Below are positions 21,385 through 33,243 of a stretch of DNA of 64,000 nt, piece by piece. Under the pieces are notes generated by a model. That model searched no databases, was not told the DNA's origin, and saw only the letters and a list, made by a program, of their open reading frames with translations. The stretch is from Eurosta solidaginis. Lineage: Eukaryota; Arthropoda; Insecta; Diptera; Tephritidae. The translations under genes and the position numbers were made by a program. The first letter of the stretch is position 1. Each line of letters starts with the position of its first letter. The stretch spans positions 38,000,066 through 38,064,065 of the forward strand of contig NC_090323.1 of the NCBI RefSeq assembly GCF_040869045.1. Direction: 5' to 3'.

Positions 21385-21785
21385 CTGTTGTTGTTGTTTA
21401 GATTGTTGTTGTAGCGATAAGGACACTCCCCGAAAGCCTTGGGTAGTGTTAACGATGTTGATTGTCCGTAGGTTCCGATAACACGCACGTTCCAGTAACA
21501 AGCACCGTTAAGGTACTAGACTTACCATTTCGGGAACGATTTGGTACGACCACATAAATCCTTCAAGGCCAGGAGCTTGTGGCCGCCAGAGCCTGGGCTG
21601 TTAAAGAAACAGCATTGGGCACGGGTAGGAGGGGCTGACCATTGCTTTGCACAAGCTATAAATTGCGCTGGCGATCCCTTGAATCAATTAGGTATTTTAG
21701 ACGCCTCTTACGACAGGCAAACCTACCGCGGTTATATTCTAAGCCCCCTAATCCGCTGGGGTGTGTACCAAATGCTCGTGAAGTT
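21385..21785 (-). repeat. LINE-3'-end-like dispersed repeat, copy C
   Basis: Reverse-complement match to copies A and B. The tail reads TTGTTGTTGTAGCGATAAGG, then ACTCCCCGAAAGCC. The body contains ACGATTTGGTACGACCAC, CAGAGCCTGGGCTGTTAA, ATTGCGCTGGCGATCCCTTG and GACGCCTCTTACGACAGGC. This is the longest and best-preserved copy in the window. Confidence 0.7.
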
Positions 21786-21904
21786 CGATATATAAAAGAG
21801 ACCCTCGCCGAGTCATCGGCATCTTATTGGTTTCTTGTCTACTTGTTATCGGGTCATCGATTTTATATAGAAGTTGTGTAGGTATCTATTTCATAACAAA
21901 CGCA

Positions 21905-22500
21905 GGAATCGTAGGTGTCACACCCATTTTACAAAGTTTTTTCTAAATTTATGTATATTTTGCGTTAAAAAACCAGTTCAATCACCATTTTTTATCCCTT
22001 TCTTCATATTTGGTATAGAATTATGGCATTTTTTTCATTTTTCGAAATTTTCGAAATCGAAAAAGTGCGCGTGGTCATAGTCAGATTTCGCCCATTTTTA
22101 ACACCAAGATAAAGTGAGTTCAGATAAGCACGTCAACTAAGTTTAGTAAAGATATATAAATTTTTGCTCAAGTTATCGTGTTAACGGCCGAGCGGAAGGA
22201 CAGATGGTCCACTGTGTATAAAATCTGGGCGTGGCTTTAACCGATTTCGCCCATTTTCACAGAAAACAGTTACCATCATAGAAGCTATGCCCTTACCAAA
22301 TTTCTATTGGATTCGTAAATGTTTGTTCGACTTATGGCATTAAAAGTATTCTAGACAAATTAAATGAAAAAGGGCAGAGCCACGCCCATTTTGAAATTTT
22401 CTTTTATTTTTGTATTTTGTTGCACCATATCATTACTGGAGTTGAATGTTGACTTAATTTACTTATATACTGTAAAGATATTACATTTTTTATTTTTTTT
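21905..22500 (+). repeat. Partial copy of the hairpin-ended 1.6-kb repeat
   Basis: Aligns with 27958-28530. Shared blocks include ACCCATTTTACAAAGTTTTTT, TCGAAAAAGTGCGCGTGGTC, GGCCGAGCGGAAGGACAGAT, AAAAAGGGCAGAGCCACGCC and ATCATTACTGGAGTTGAATG. Both ends of the full repeat are missing. Confidence 0.75.
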
Positions 22501-22529
22501 TAACTGGGCAAACAGCGCCATAACAAATC

Positions 22530-22860
22530 GAAATTTTTTTTCTTGAAAATCGATAACATTTCGATTATTTTTATCTAACAAATATTTAATTTTTTGCTAA
22601 GATATTGATAATTTTTCGAAAAATATTCGATAATTAATCGATAACATATCCATAAGAAATAAATACTTTTTCGGAAAAACATCGATAACTTTTTAAGTAT
22701 CAAATCCAAAACAACCCGTTAATAGACCGATAGTAACATACCGATAATAAATCGATACGCGGCTATACCTCGTCCATAATACACCGATAACCAATCGATA
22801 GCTCGTCAGTAAAAATGGATAACATGCTCATATACCATCGATAATCAACTAACAAATCAT
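22530..22860. repeat. TATCGATA-rich degenerate minisatellite, block 1
   Basis: About fifteen near-matches to (A)ATCGATAAC occur at intervals of roughly 15-25 bases. The same motif family, sometimes reversed, forms blocks at 33640-33810, 34290-34420 and 37790-38640. Confidence 0.65.
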
Positions 22861-24771
22861 CAAGAACAAGCAATGGGGAAGCCTTCACTGAGTTTGGAGA
22901 GGCAGGTGGACGAAGACTTGACTTTCCTTGGTGCTCCCAATTGGTGTCTGTTATGATGAAACAAGGATAGCTGGCATGAATTGTTACGAAACGGCCTAAA
23001 ACACATTGGCGACATTGAATATACAAAAAAAAAATGTAGACGTTAGGGATTGTCCTTATTTATGTGACGCGGAGTATTCATACACGCTTGGATTGAAATA
23101 AGTAAATTTTTGGTATGCAAACGGAAATAAAATCTAAATATTTTCTATGTAAATATGCAACTACATACATACATATCTAGAAAAATGCATAAGCTGCAGA
23201 ATTTCAGATAACAAGTAAATAAGAGGAAGGGGAAAAAAGTAAGATAAACAAATTTATACGAAAGCTTATCAATGACCAAGTAAAATTTAAATCATATACA
23301 TATATTTTGAAATAAAGATACAGCACCCCACTATGTACAACAAAAAAAAAAAAAAACAACAATCAAACATAAAGCAAATGCAATACACTCAAATGGACCA
23401 CTCACTCACTTGAACTTATTTTTCCGGCTTTTGCTTGAATAATATTAAAACTATATAGCAAATGAGATGTTGAAATTTCATTTTTGCTCAAAAAACCCCA
23501 AAAAAAGGAGTAATAAAATGTTTAGCAAACTTTAAGATTCATACAATTTACTTACCACAGAAGCTCGCGCTAAAGCCGAAAAATAAAAATAAATTTAAAC
23601 AAAAGTGAGAAAAATAAATTAAATTAAATAAAAATTGTACCTTCCTACATTCAGATGAGCGCGCAAACGTGAGTTTGGTATGAGGTTGGATTGTTTTTTA
23701 CTTTTATACCTCGATACCTACATAGTTTTAAAATGTTTTATGTCCCAAAAAAGTAAGATATGTATGACCAACCAAGCCCCGGCGGCAACATTTCTATAGC
23801 CAACATAGCGCCATTTGAATGTAATTGCGCGCGTAATCAAATAAATTTCTTACGGGCATTTTATGGTTGGTGCACTGAAAGAAATGGGGCTAGTAAAATA
23901 AACAGTTCGGTTCAATGGTTCTTGACTTAACGGAGATTTGGAGAAATTGATCGAATTATGCTTAATTCGACCGAGTTCTTTGTCAAGCGAACAAATTAGC
24001 TTAGTCATTTCAACAGAAAAGAAATTGTCGCTCTTAAATTAACAAAATTTCGTAAAATTGATAGATTCCTAATCAATCTAACTGATTTTTCTGTTAATAC
24101 AACTGATCTTACAGGTCGTTTCAACGGCCATCAACTGTCAATACATTTCAAAGAGAATTTTACGCTCACTGCGCTCTCTACTTTGTACTTATGACGATGG
24201 TGCCACTTGTTAAAAAAAAACCAAAATAAGAAAACCGTCAAATCACAAAAAAAAATACAAAATGGGAAAACAATAAAAAACTAGTTTTTCAGTTATCAAA
24301 TCAAAACGAATTTACTGAATGAATTTACTGTGCAAAAAATTATGAGATACGGGAACACCTATTTATCGGGTACAATTTTGCAACTTCTCGTCCAAGCGAA
24401 ATGAAAAATTGCGCCCTCCTGTTGCAAAAGGTTTGCTTGAAAGAGCAGGATTTTTCCAAAGTTAGTAACAATTTGTTCAAGTTTTAATGAATTTTCACTC
24501 CCGCCAACGAATCTAATGAGATAATAAAAAAAACATCCTTTTTTAATGTTGATGTTTCCGACAAAATAAAAGTTTGAGTTGTTTTGGAATCGTTTCAACA
24601 CTTTAAGTGTTACGAAAACTAAACTTGCCGAATTACATGTAAAGTTACTCCAGTGGTGAATTACTTTCCTGCCATTTGATTCTTTAATTTCCTATAACTT
24701 ACAAGTTCTCTTTTTAAAAAGTTACGCCAAATATTTATACTACAAGTTTTGTTCGAAACAATAAAGTGTTC
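22861..24771. other. Intergenic DNA, no gene seen
   Basis: AT-rich with A-tracts (for example 23341-23356). Minus-strand ORFs at 23026-22763 and 24601-24359 lack recognisable motifs. Confidence 0.4.
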
Positions 24772-25015
24772 CAACCATTGTGAATGATGACTAAGTGTGA
24801 TATCTTCTGCATAAACGTCAAAATTCCAAAGTGACTGTATCACCTGCTTTGTAAATGACTACCGCTGTCTCATTCTGTATCTCTTTCTATCACCCGCTGA
24901 AGATAGGCGCCGCCATATTGAACAGCCTGTAAAAACGCTGAAAAGTAGCCTATTGAACAGCCTTTCAGGCAGTTGACAGATAAGATAACACACTTAGTCA
25001 TCATTCACAACGGTT
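24772..25015. mobile_element. MITE with ~33-bp terminal inverted repeats
   Basis: The left end CAACCATTGTGAATGATGAC, continuing TAAGTGTGATATCT, is matched by the reverse complement of the right end (CAACCGTTGTGAATGATGAC, continuing TAAGTGTGTTATCT). Only two or so mismatches are seen. Length is 244 bp, non-coding. The interior repeats TATTGAACAGCCT twice. The target duplication is unclear. Confidence 0.75.
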
Positions 25016-25175
25016 GCAACTACATGCGAGGGAATAAATTGAGAATGAGCTGAGCTGCAACTGAAAGAATTGAGAATCAGTTTCGTGACTACTATTTTCA
25101 TTTCTATATTCATATGTATGTATATGTAGTAAGCATGCGTATTTATGTATTCACATATTTACATGTTTATATGGC

Positions 25176-25529
25176 GGCCGCCGTGGTGTGATGGTAGCGT
25201 GCTCCGCCTACCACACCGAAGACTCTGGGTTCACACCCCGGCAAAAGCAGCATCAAAATTTTAGAAACAAGCTTTTTCAATTAGAAGAAAAATTGTCTAA
25301 GCGGAGTCGCCCATCGGCAGTGTTCGGCAAGCACTCCGAGTGTATTTCTGCCATGAAATGCTCTCAGTAAAAACTCATATGCCTTGCAGATGCCGTTGGG
25401 AGTCGGCATAAAACAAGTAGGTCGCGTCCCGCCAATTTGTAAGAAAAATTAAAAAGGAGCACGACGCAAATTGGAAGAGAAGTTCGGCCTAAAATCTCTT
25501 CGGAGGTTATCGCGCCTTACATTTATTTA
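25176..25529 (+). mobile_element. tRNA-derived SINE, copy 3
   Basis: Full-length copy with (ATTT)n tail, bounded by the 10-bp duplication TTTATATGGC at 25166-25175 and 25530-25539. It is more diverged than copies 1, 2 and 5 (TCTAAGCGGAGTCGCCCATC, AAAAAGGAGCACGACGCAAA). Confidence 0.9.
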
Positions 25530-25895
25530 TTTATATGGCAACATAGGAACTTTCATACAAAGCTGTCGCAACAACTTTTTTTTGTTCATTTGACTACTAA
25601 AACGGTCAATTACGGATCAACGATTTGTGCGCAGTTTATTCAACATCTTGTTGCGATGGATAAAAATTGACAGAAATTTCGGTTGAGTTGACCCGTATTT
25701 TGGCTGATTTTACCAGTCTTTTTTTCCAGTGTGTGAAAGTATGTTTTGAAATGTACAGATGTAGTGAAACATATGCATTTAGTACAACAGCGAACAGAAA
25801 AATAGCAGTGGCATTTTTTTTTCGTTTTATTAATAAAATTCTGCTAATTTTTTATTTTCGATAGCTTAAGAAAGCACTTCTATGCATTTGGTAAA

Positions 25896-26746
25896 TGAAA
25901 CTATGCAAAACATTCTCAAACCCGTTTTCGAAAAAACTCTAGAAATCGAGAAAATTTTAGTAAATTTTCGAACTTTTTATTTCGATGGTTTTTTAACAAA
26001 GTTTTCAAACTTTTTATTGGGGGATCTGTGAATTTTTTTGGGTATTCAGTTTTGAAGCCCAATTGATGTTAGACGAGCAAAGTATATGTTAATAAAAAAA
26101 TAAAAAATAAATGTAAGGCGCGATAACCTCCGAAGAGATCTAAGGCCGAGCTTCTCTTCCAATTTGCGTCGTGCTTCTCTTGATTTTCCCTACAAATTGG
26201 CCGGACGGGACATACATGATTTTATGCCGACTCGGAACGGCATCTGCAAAGCAGATGAGTTTTCACTGAGAGCTTTTCATGGCAGAAATACACCCGGAGC
26301 GTTTGCCAAACACTGCCGAGGGGCGACCCCGCTTAGAAAAAAATTCTTCTAATTGAAAAACCTTATTTCTAAAATTTTTCATGTTGCTTTGCCCGGGGTT
26401 TGAACCCAGGGCATCCGGTGTTGTAAGAGGAGCACGGTACTCTCACACCACGGTGGCGGTCGTATAGTATATGTTATTAGTCTCTTAAAATTCGCATTGA
26501 TTTTTGAAAGTTTTTCTCTTCCATATAAAAAAATTGTTTTCACACTTTCTACGGAGACAAATCTAAAGCGGCTTTCAGAAAAAAATTGTCGAACTAGAAT
26601 GCCAATTTTGAGAAACCTATAACTGTTTTTTGTTAGACTAAAACTGAGTGAGCTACCCAAAAAATTCAGGGAACTCAAAATATAAAGTTCGAAATTTTCA
26701 TAAAATTTTTTCGAAACCATTTTAGAGCTTGCTTTGCATAGTTTCA
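25896..26746. mobile_element. Foldback-type element with long inverted repeats, split by a SINE
   Basis: The left arm starts TGAAACTATGCAAAACATTC and the right arm ends GCTTTGCATAGTTTCA. The arms can be aligned as inverted repeats over about 170 bp with indels. Shared blocks are TTTTCGAAAAAA, TTTTCGAACTTTTTATTT and GTGAATTTTTTTGGGTA, the last matched by CTGAATTTTTTGGGTA on the opposite strand. SINE copy 4 is inserted between the arms. Without it the element is about 470 bp. No coding region. Confidence 0.6.
26092..26465 (-). mobile_element. tRNA-derived SINE, copy 4, nested in the foldback element
   Basis: Reverse-orientation full-length copy with the 11-bp duplication AGTATATGTTA at 26081-26091 and 26466-26476. 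The head at the right end reads CACCACGGTGGCGG. One stretch of the head is changed (GTTGTAAGAGGAGCACGGTA), which weakens the A box. Confidence 0.9.
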
Positions 26747-27544
26747 GTCATGATATGAGAAACAAGACATGACGCAATAAAATTAGACAGATGATCTTAG
26801 TAGTACAAGAACAAAATTTTACGGCCATCATAATCCGGTCATTAATTTTAAAGTAGCAGGAAGGGTTAATTTTTGGTACTTTTTTACTACCTTAGCAATG
26901 TAATGTGCAGAAAAGTTTGAAACTCGATATACATAGAACATCATTTGTAAAAACTAGCTCGAGGTCCGATGTATTAAGAAACGCAAAGTGTTTAGTTTTT
27001 TCCCGATATATTTCAACCTCCTTCAGAGATCGTATTCAGGGAATATGAGTTCAAATATAATTTTTATTCGCAAACGCTTAGTTAGCCGTGCAATTTTGAA
27101 CTGATCTTCCAAGCGTCTACTAAGCGTGGATATATATATATGTGCCCAGTTTTCTACGTCAACTTTGTACTTTAGTTTCTTATTTGATGGTGTGTTTGTA
27201 ATATGTAGTATCACCAATGTGTACCATTTATTAAAATTATTTTCGATCTATGCCTTCGTAGTTTAGTATAAGGGCTTTTTAAAACGGGTGTCTCATGGAA
27301 ACAAATAAGGGACAATATTCTGAGCCGCAATACTACATGATATACGATTCCAAAGCTACCAAACTATGTACATTTTTGTCAAATTCCAAAGGATTTCTTT
27401 CTTCTCGATTAAGAGTAGTGGCTAAGGAGTTCACTCATAAATATCAACATCGCGTTAAGTAGCTACTAGCGACTTTCGAAAATTTATTTTTACTATTATT
27501 TTTGCGTCCTCATTTAAAAAAATTCGTATATCTACAGAACGCTT
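26747..27544. other. Intergenic DNA, no gene seen
   Basis: No repeat or coding motif recognised in this stretch. Confidence 0.4.
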
Positions 27545-29132
27545 TAAGAGAAGTAAGGAAAGCTAAGTTCGGGTGTAACCGAACATTACATACTCAGCTG
27601 AGAGCTTTGGAGCGAAAATTAGGGAAAAACACAATGTAAGAAAATGAAAATAGGGTAGCCCTGGAATGTATTTGTATGACATGGGTATCAAATTGAAAGT
27701 ATTAAAGAGTATTTTAAAAGGGAGTGGGCAATAGTCCTGTAGGTGGACCTCTTTTTAAAAGAGAATGGCCTTAGTTGCATATGTGAAGGCGTTTTCGAGA
27801 TATCGACCAAAATGTGCACCAGGTTGACCCAGGACATCATCTGTCGGGTACCACTAATTTGTTTATATATGTAATACCACGAACAGTATTCCTGCCAAGA
27901 TTCCAAGGGCTTTTGATTTCGTCCTGCCGATTTTTTTCATTTTCTTCTACTTAATATTGCAGGTGTCACTCCCATCTTACAAAGTTTTTTCTAAAGTTAT
28001 GTTTTGCGCAATAAACCAATCCAATTAGCATATTTGATCCCTTTTTTCGTATTTTTTTAATAGAATTATGGCATTTTTTTCATTTTTCGTAATTTTCGAT
28101 ATCGAAAAAGTGGGCGTGGTCATAGTCGGATTTCGGCCATTTTATATACCAGGATAAAGTGAGTTCAGATAAGTACGTGAACTGAGTTCAGTAGTATATC
28201 GCTTTTTGCTCAAGTTAACGGCCGAGCGGAAGGACAGATGGTCGACTGTGTATAAAAACTTGCGTGGCTTCAACCGATTTCGCCCATTTTCACAGAAAAC
28301 AGTTATCGTCATAGAATATATGCCCCTACCAAATTTCACAAGGATTGGTAAATTTTTGTTCGACTTATAGCATTAAAATTATTCTTGACAAATTAAATGA
28401 AAAAGGGCGGAGCCACGCCCATTTTGAAATTTTCTTTTATTTTTGTATTTTGTTGCGCCATATCATTACTGGAGTTGAATGTTGACATAATTTACTTATA
28501 TACTGTAAAGATATTAAATTTTTTGTTAAAATTTGACTTAAAAATTTTTTTTTAAAGTGGGCATGTTCTTCATCCGATTTTCCTAATTTTTATTTAGCAC
28601 ACATATAGTAATAAGAGTAACGTTTCTGCCAAATGTCATCATATCTTCAACGACTGCCAAATTACAGCTTGCGAAACTTTTAAATTACCTTCTTTTAAAA
28701 GTGGGCGGTGCCACGCACATTGTCCAAAATTTTACTAATTTTCTATTCTGCGTCATAAGGTCAACCCAACTACCAAGTTTCATCGCTTTATCCCCCTTTG
28801 GTAATGAATTATCGCACTGAATCGGTTTTTCGAAATTTTCGATATCGAAAAAGTGGGCGTGGTTATAGTTCGATATCGTTCATTTTAAATAGCAATCTGA
28901 GATGAGTGCCCAGGAACCTACATACCAAATTTCATCAAGATGCCTCAAAATTTACTCAAGTTATCGTGTTAACGGACAGACGGACGGACATGTCTCAACC
29001 AAATTTTTTTCGATACTGATGATTTTGATATATGGAACTCTATATCTATCTCGATTCCTTTATACCTGTATAACCAACTTTTATCTAATCAAAGTTAATA
29101 TACTCGGTGTGCAAAGCACGCTGGGTATAAAA
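27545..29132 (+). mobile_element. Hairpin-ended ~1.6-kb dispersed repeat, full-length copy
   Basis: The left end carries AGTTCGGGTGTAACCGAACA, a perfect 6-bp stem with a GTGTAA loop, followed by TTACATACTC. The right end carries ATACTCGGTGTGCAAAGCAC, a GTGC/GCAC stem, followed by GCTGGGTATA. The interior has repeated AAAGTGGGCGTGG blocks (near 28108 and 28850), GGGCGGAGCCACGCCC (28404-28420) and ACGGACAGACGGACGGACAT (28972-28991). A partial copy is at 21905-22500. No ORF. The class is uncertain: Helitron-like non-autonomous or another DNA element. Confidence 0.6.
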
Positions 29133-29820
29133 ATCTCCAATAAATACTCTTAAAATACCCTCATTACATACTCCGTATATTGGATTGGGCAATGCTATGC
29201 TGAGTTTTGACATCAAGAGAAACTTCAATTTTCTGTAATAATGAAAGACGACAACCTCACAATGACAGTGGGTGTTTTTTAAAATATCGAGAATAAAGAA
29301 CAAGAAATTAGTTGACGAAATTTGATAAAAATTGCCACTGCTATTTTTCTGTTCCCTGCTGCATATAATTAGCAGTGTACGCAAATTAGCAACACGGTGC
29401 AAGTATTTGTATATGTATATGTTGAGAAGTGAGGTTTTTTTTTTAAATATGTTAGATTCAGTTATGTACGTATGTATGTAGGTACATACTTGCTTTACCG
29501 GAGGGAAAATTCAGCCTCGACTATGTAACATCTATTACGGAGGCTCGAAATATGGTCATTATAGTACCAGGTTTCATCATAAAAAGCTACACCATGCTTC
29601 TTGCCTGTCTCCTAATCAAATAATACAAAATCAAATTGATCATGATGTGATCAGGGCAGGCATAGTTCCAGTATTCTGGAGCATTTTTTACAATCAACGT
29701 GTACCGCAACTGATGACATCGTAAAATAATTAGTACTACCCAGAAAGCAACTTTAACTATTATTAAAATCGAGCCGCATTGAAAAAAAAGAAAGCTGCGT
29801 ACGTGCAGTATATCTGAGGG
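29133..29820. other. Intergenic DNA, no gene seen
   Basis: Mixed composition. No protein or RNA family recognised. Confidence 0.4.
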
Positions 29821-29831
29821 TTAAGTGGCAA

Positions 29832-30193
29832 TTGGCGGCCACCGTGGTGTGATGGTAGCGTGCTCCGCCTATCACACCGTATGCGCTGGGTTCGCACCCG
29901 GGCAAAGCAACATCAAACATTTTATAAATAAGGTTTTTCAATTAGAAGAAAATTTTTCTAAGCGGGGTCGGCCCTCGGCAGTGTTTGGCAAGCGCTCCGG
30001 ATGTATTTCTGCCATGAAAAGCTCTCAGTGAAAACTCATCTGCCTTGCAGATGCCGTTCGGAGTCGGCATAAAACATGTAGGTCCCGTCCGGCCAATTTG
30101 TATAGAAAATCAAGAGGAGCACGACTCAAATTGGAAGAGAAGCTCGGCCTTAGATCTCTTCGGAGGTTATCGCGCCTTACATTTATTTTTTAT
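29832..30193 (+). mobile_element. tRNA-derived SINE, copy 5
   Basis: Full-length copy. The 11-bp duplication TTAAGTGGCAA is exact at 29821-29831 and 30194-30204. The A-box region GTGGTGTGATGGTAGCGTG and B-box-like GGGTTCGCACCC are intact. The perfect duplication suggests a fairly recent insertion. Confidence 0.92.
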
Positions 30194-30204
30194 TTAAGTG
30201 GCAA

Positions 30205-30757
30205 ATCATTTCCATGGCAGTCGGGCCATCTCCAGAAGGTGCTAGAACCGAAGCGTATCGAGTTCTATCCGGCAAAAACTGGCTATATCCGTAACACATT
30301 CTTTAACCAGATATCTCAATCCCAGAGCGGAACAAAAGTTAAGCCACCTGAATACCGCGCGATACGAAAAGCTACTCCACCGAATCTACAAATGTAAGGG
30401 GTGAAAAAAATGTTAGCTTAAAGTCGACAAATAAATTGAATCTGCTCTTCTCTTCTTTAAATGGCAGTTAAAAGTTTTGGCGGATTAACAAATGTGAGCC
30501 ATTGCTTCTTCGCAGGGCTAACTAGATTCAATCTTAAACAACAAGATAAATTAAAATTATTTTCCTGCTGGTTCTTCTGGGTGCTGCGCTCTTCCTTTTC
30601 TTTTCATGGTATGTTCTGAAACTAACAGAAATACCAATGGGAGCTTAAATGATATTCAATCTGCTCTTCTCAGCGATGTAGAAGACACCCTCTCCCTCTG
30701 CTTCCATGAGCGCTTTCCGGTAAGAATACCCTCTGAGACGAAGCATCTTCTGCAATT
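30205..30757. other. Intergenic DNA, no gene seen
   Basis: A 60-codon-range open frame near 30218-30397 has no recognised motif. CAATCTGCTCTTCTC-type sequence occurs twice (near 30438 and 30658). Confidence 0.35.
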
Positions 30758-30765
30758 CGGTTTTA

Positions 30766-31129
30766 AATAAATAAATAAATGTACGGTGCGTTAACCTCCG
30801 AAGAGATTTAAGGCCAAGCTCCTCTTCCAATTTGCGTCGTGCTGCTTTTAATTTTTCTTAGAAATTGGGTGGACGGAAACCTATTTGTTTTATGACGACT
30901 CCGAACGGCATCAGCAAGGTAGATGAGTGCTTACTAAGAGATTTTCATGGCAGAAGTCAATTCGGAGTGCTTGCGAAAAACTGCCGAGGGGCGAAGCCGT
31001 TGGAAAATTTTCTTCTAATTGGAAAAATTTCTTTTTAAAATTGTGAAGTTCCTTTGCCCTGGGCGTGAACCCAGGATCTTTGGTGTGGTAGGCGGAGCAC
31101 GCTACCATCACAGCACGGCGGCCGCTATC
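30766..31129 (-). mobile_element. tRNA-derived SINE, copy 6 (older)
   Basis: Reverse-orientation copy with more substitutions (ACGGTGCGTTAACCTCCGAA, CTCCTCTTCCAATTTGCGTC). It is flanked by CGGTTTTA at 30758-30765 and 31130-31137. The head keeps CACGGCGGCCGC. Confidence 0.85.
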
Positions 31130-31137
31130 CGGTTTTA

Positions 31138-32307
31138 GACTTGGAAAATCTACCACTGACCAGATATTCAAAATTCGCAAAATTCTTAGGAAGATCAATG
31201 AAAAGATAACCTCACTTGTGGGTTAGCGATTCAGATGCGCCTGAAAGTATTCAACATTAAGTTGCAATACTTTAATAGACTAAGATAATATAATAAGATG
31301 ATATAGCAGAGAATGAACAATTTTCTCCTCCATAATACATCTGCAGCGCCGACAGTTGCAAGAAGAGCTGATAACTATATTAATTTCGTGAATTTTTATT
31401 ATACACCAAATCGCTTACTTTCTCAATGTCAAAAGTATGTAACATCATGCGAAGACCACATCTCGCATGCAGGTAGACCTGAAAAGAGCATGCAGTTTAA
31501 AGAAGGTCGCACGTATTCCTGAGGAAACGTTTGTAGGAACGTTATGAGTGGTCCGTAGATTTTCTAACCAGCTCACCCACTCTACAATTGCTCTTTAGAT
31601 CCCCTCATAAAAGGCTGATATGTACTGAAATTCAGTAACTCTTGGACATTACAAGCTGAGCTTGTATTGAATTTCAGTTGCTTGAAAAATTATGGTATTG
31701 CCACTTATCTTCATATCAGTACTTTTTTGCAGTTTGCCTACTTTTAGGCGCCATTTAAGTTTTTACATTTTTTCTCACAGCTTCTTGGTTGCACGTGCCA
31801 AAGTTGCGTTGCCACGTCGTTCATACAACAATACAACACTTCATAAAAAAGTTTACAGCTCAATGCGACTTCGCTGAACATTTTATGTCGCACTAGTAGT
31901 CGCGTAATACAAAATGAGTACTTTGTTGACTGCACGAGTAATATTGCATATCAGTTTATTGCGGGTAAAGCGTAGAATGCCATCACGTCTGGTTGCAGAA
32001 CTTTAGGGATTCGATGGATATGAAATGTATGTTAAAATATATGTAAGTACATATAAATTTGGCGCAGAAATTTATCTGTGAAGTAATTGCTTGTGTGGTC
32101 AGTAACGCGGCCGAGCTTAACAGATTGCAGTGCTGATCCCGTTTCTTCTTTCTTTACGAGTTTTTTATTTCAATAGCTTTCTTTCTTATTTGTTATTTTA
32201 AAATTTTTACATGCGAAGCGCATGCCAAAGAAAAGCAAGTTTAGCAGCTACATTGGCTGTTATTATAAACCGTAATTTGTTGCAAGCTCATCACTGTACA
32301 TTATACT
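31138..32307. other. Intergenic DNA, no gene seen
   Basis: The short ORFs are not recognisable and no RNA gene was seen. Confidence 0.4.
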
Positions 32308-32711
32308 GGGTCGACCTATTAACCGATATCGCGCTATCGGTTTTTTCGATAGGATTTGGGCTCAGGAAAAAAAGTTCCACTACGCATAATCAAAAAAATA
32401 ATTTTCGAAATTTTGATTGTAAAATTATCATGTATACCCTATGTTTTTTTTTTTTCAAAAAACTGTTATCGACAACGTTTTTAGCGGACATTTTTGGGTC
32501 GGAGAGGGTATACATATGAAAATTTTTTAGTAGGTCATGAAAAAAACCTTAAAAATCGAAGTCGAAAAAAGTCAGAAAAATGAAGTTTCGCAGACTCGAA
32601 AATTATTTTTTTGGGTATGCGTAGTGGAGCTTTTTTTCCTGAGCCCCAATACTATTGAAAAATCGATGGCGCGATATCGGTTAACTTTCGTCCACACAAA
32701 TCGACCCACCC
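32308..32711. mobile_element. MITE/foldback element with ~105-bp inverted repeats
   Basis: The left arm GGGTCGACCTATTAACCGAT ... GGCTCAGGAAAAAAAG ... CCACTACGCATAATC ... AATAATTTTCGAA is mirrored by the right arm TTCGAAAATTATTTTTTTGG ... GCGTAGTGGAGC ... CTGAGCCCC ... CGATATCGGTTAACTTTCG ... CGACCCACCC. The loop is about 190 bp and not coding. Arms differ by scattered substitutions, so the insertion is not new. Confidence 0.8.
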
Positions 32712-33119
32712 TACTGTACATATACAGTAAAATGGCATCTGTAACGCCATCAACATTAACACTGTAACTCGCTGCATACAAGTTTTGCATTTTTTTGCTT
32801 ACAAAAAGAATTAAGATATACAAAGTTGAAGAAGTGCATAATGAAAGAGGTCGCCCCTATGCGAATTAGGAAAGTAGCAAAAATACCGCCATTAAGATTT
32901 AATTTTATTTTGAGATAATTTTTGGAGACTTAACATTGATATACCATAATAGTCTTGGAAAGCTTAATATTCTCTTCTTATGTCCTTTTTGGCTCTGCAG
33001 TCGTCTTTATATGGTAATATTTCCACAAGTGTTGAAAAAAGAAGCATACTTTTAGGAGCCACAATTTGGTTAGCAGACAAGACTCCGCGAAAAGGACTTC
33101 AGAACTCAACGGGACATTA
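32712..33119. other. Intergenic DNA, no gene seen
   Basis: No feature recognised. Confidence 0.4.
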
Positions 33120-33159
33120 AAACTGAATATAGAGCATTCCAAGCCCAAAAAAGAAGTGG

Positions 33160-33233
33160 CGTGAGTATCAAGTACTGGTGAAGTGAGTCCACAGAAGGGC
33201 TCATAGCACCCTGCTTGGCTATACAGATAGATT
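33160..33233 (-). pseudogene. Small LINE RNase H remnant
   Basis: GTGAGTCCACAGAAGGGCTC followed by ATAGCACCCTGCTTGGCTAT matches the RNase H region of the LINE at 11530-11600 (GTGAGTCCACAAAAGGCC ... GCACCCTGCTTTTCTAT), in the same orientation. SINE copy 7 is inserted at its edge. Confidence 0.5.
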
Positions 33234-33243
33234 AATAAATAAA

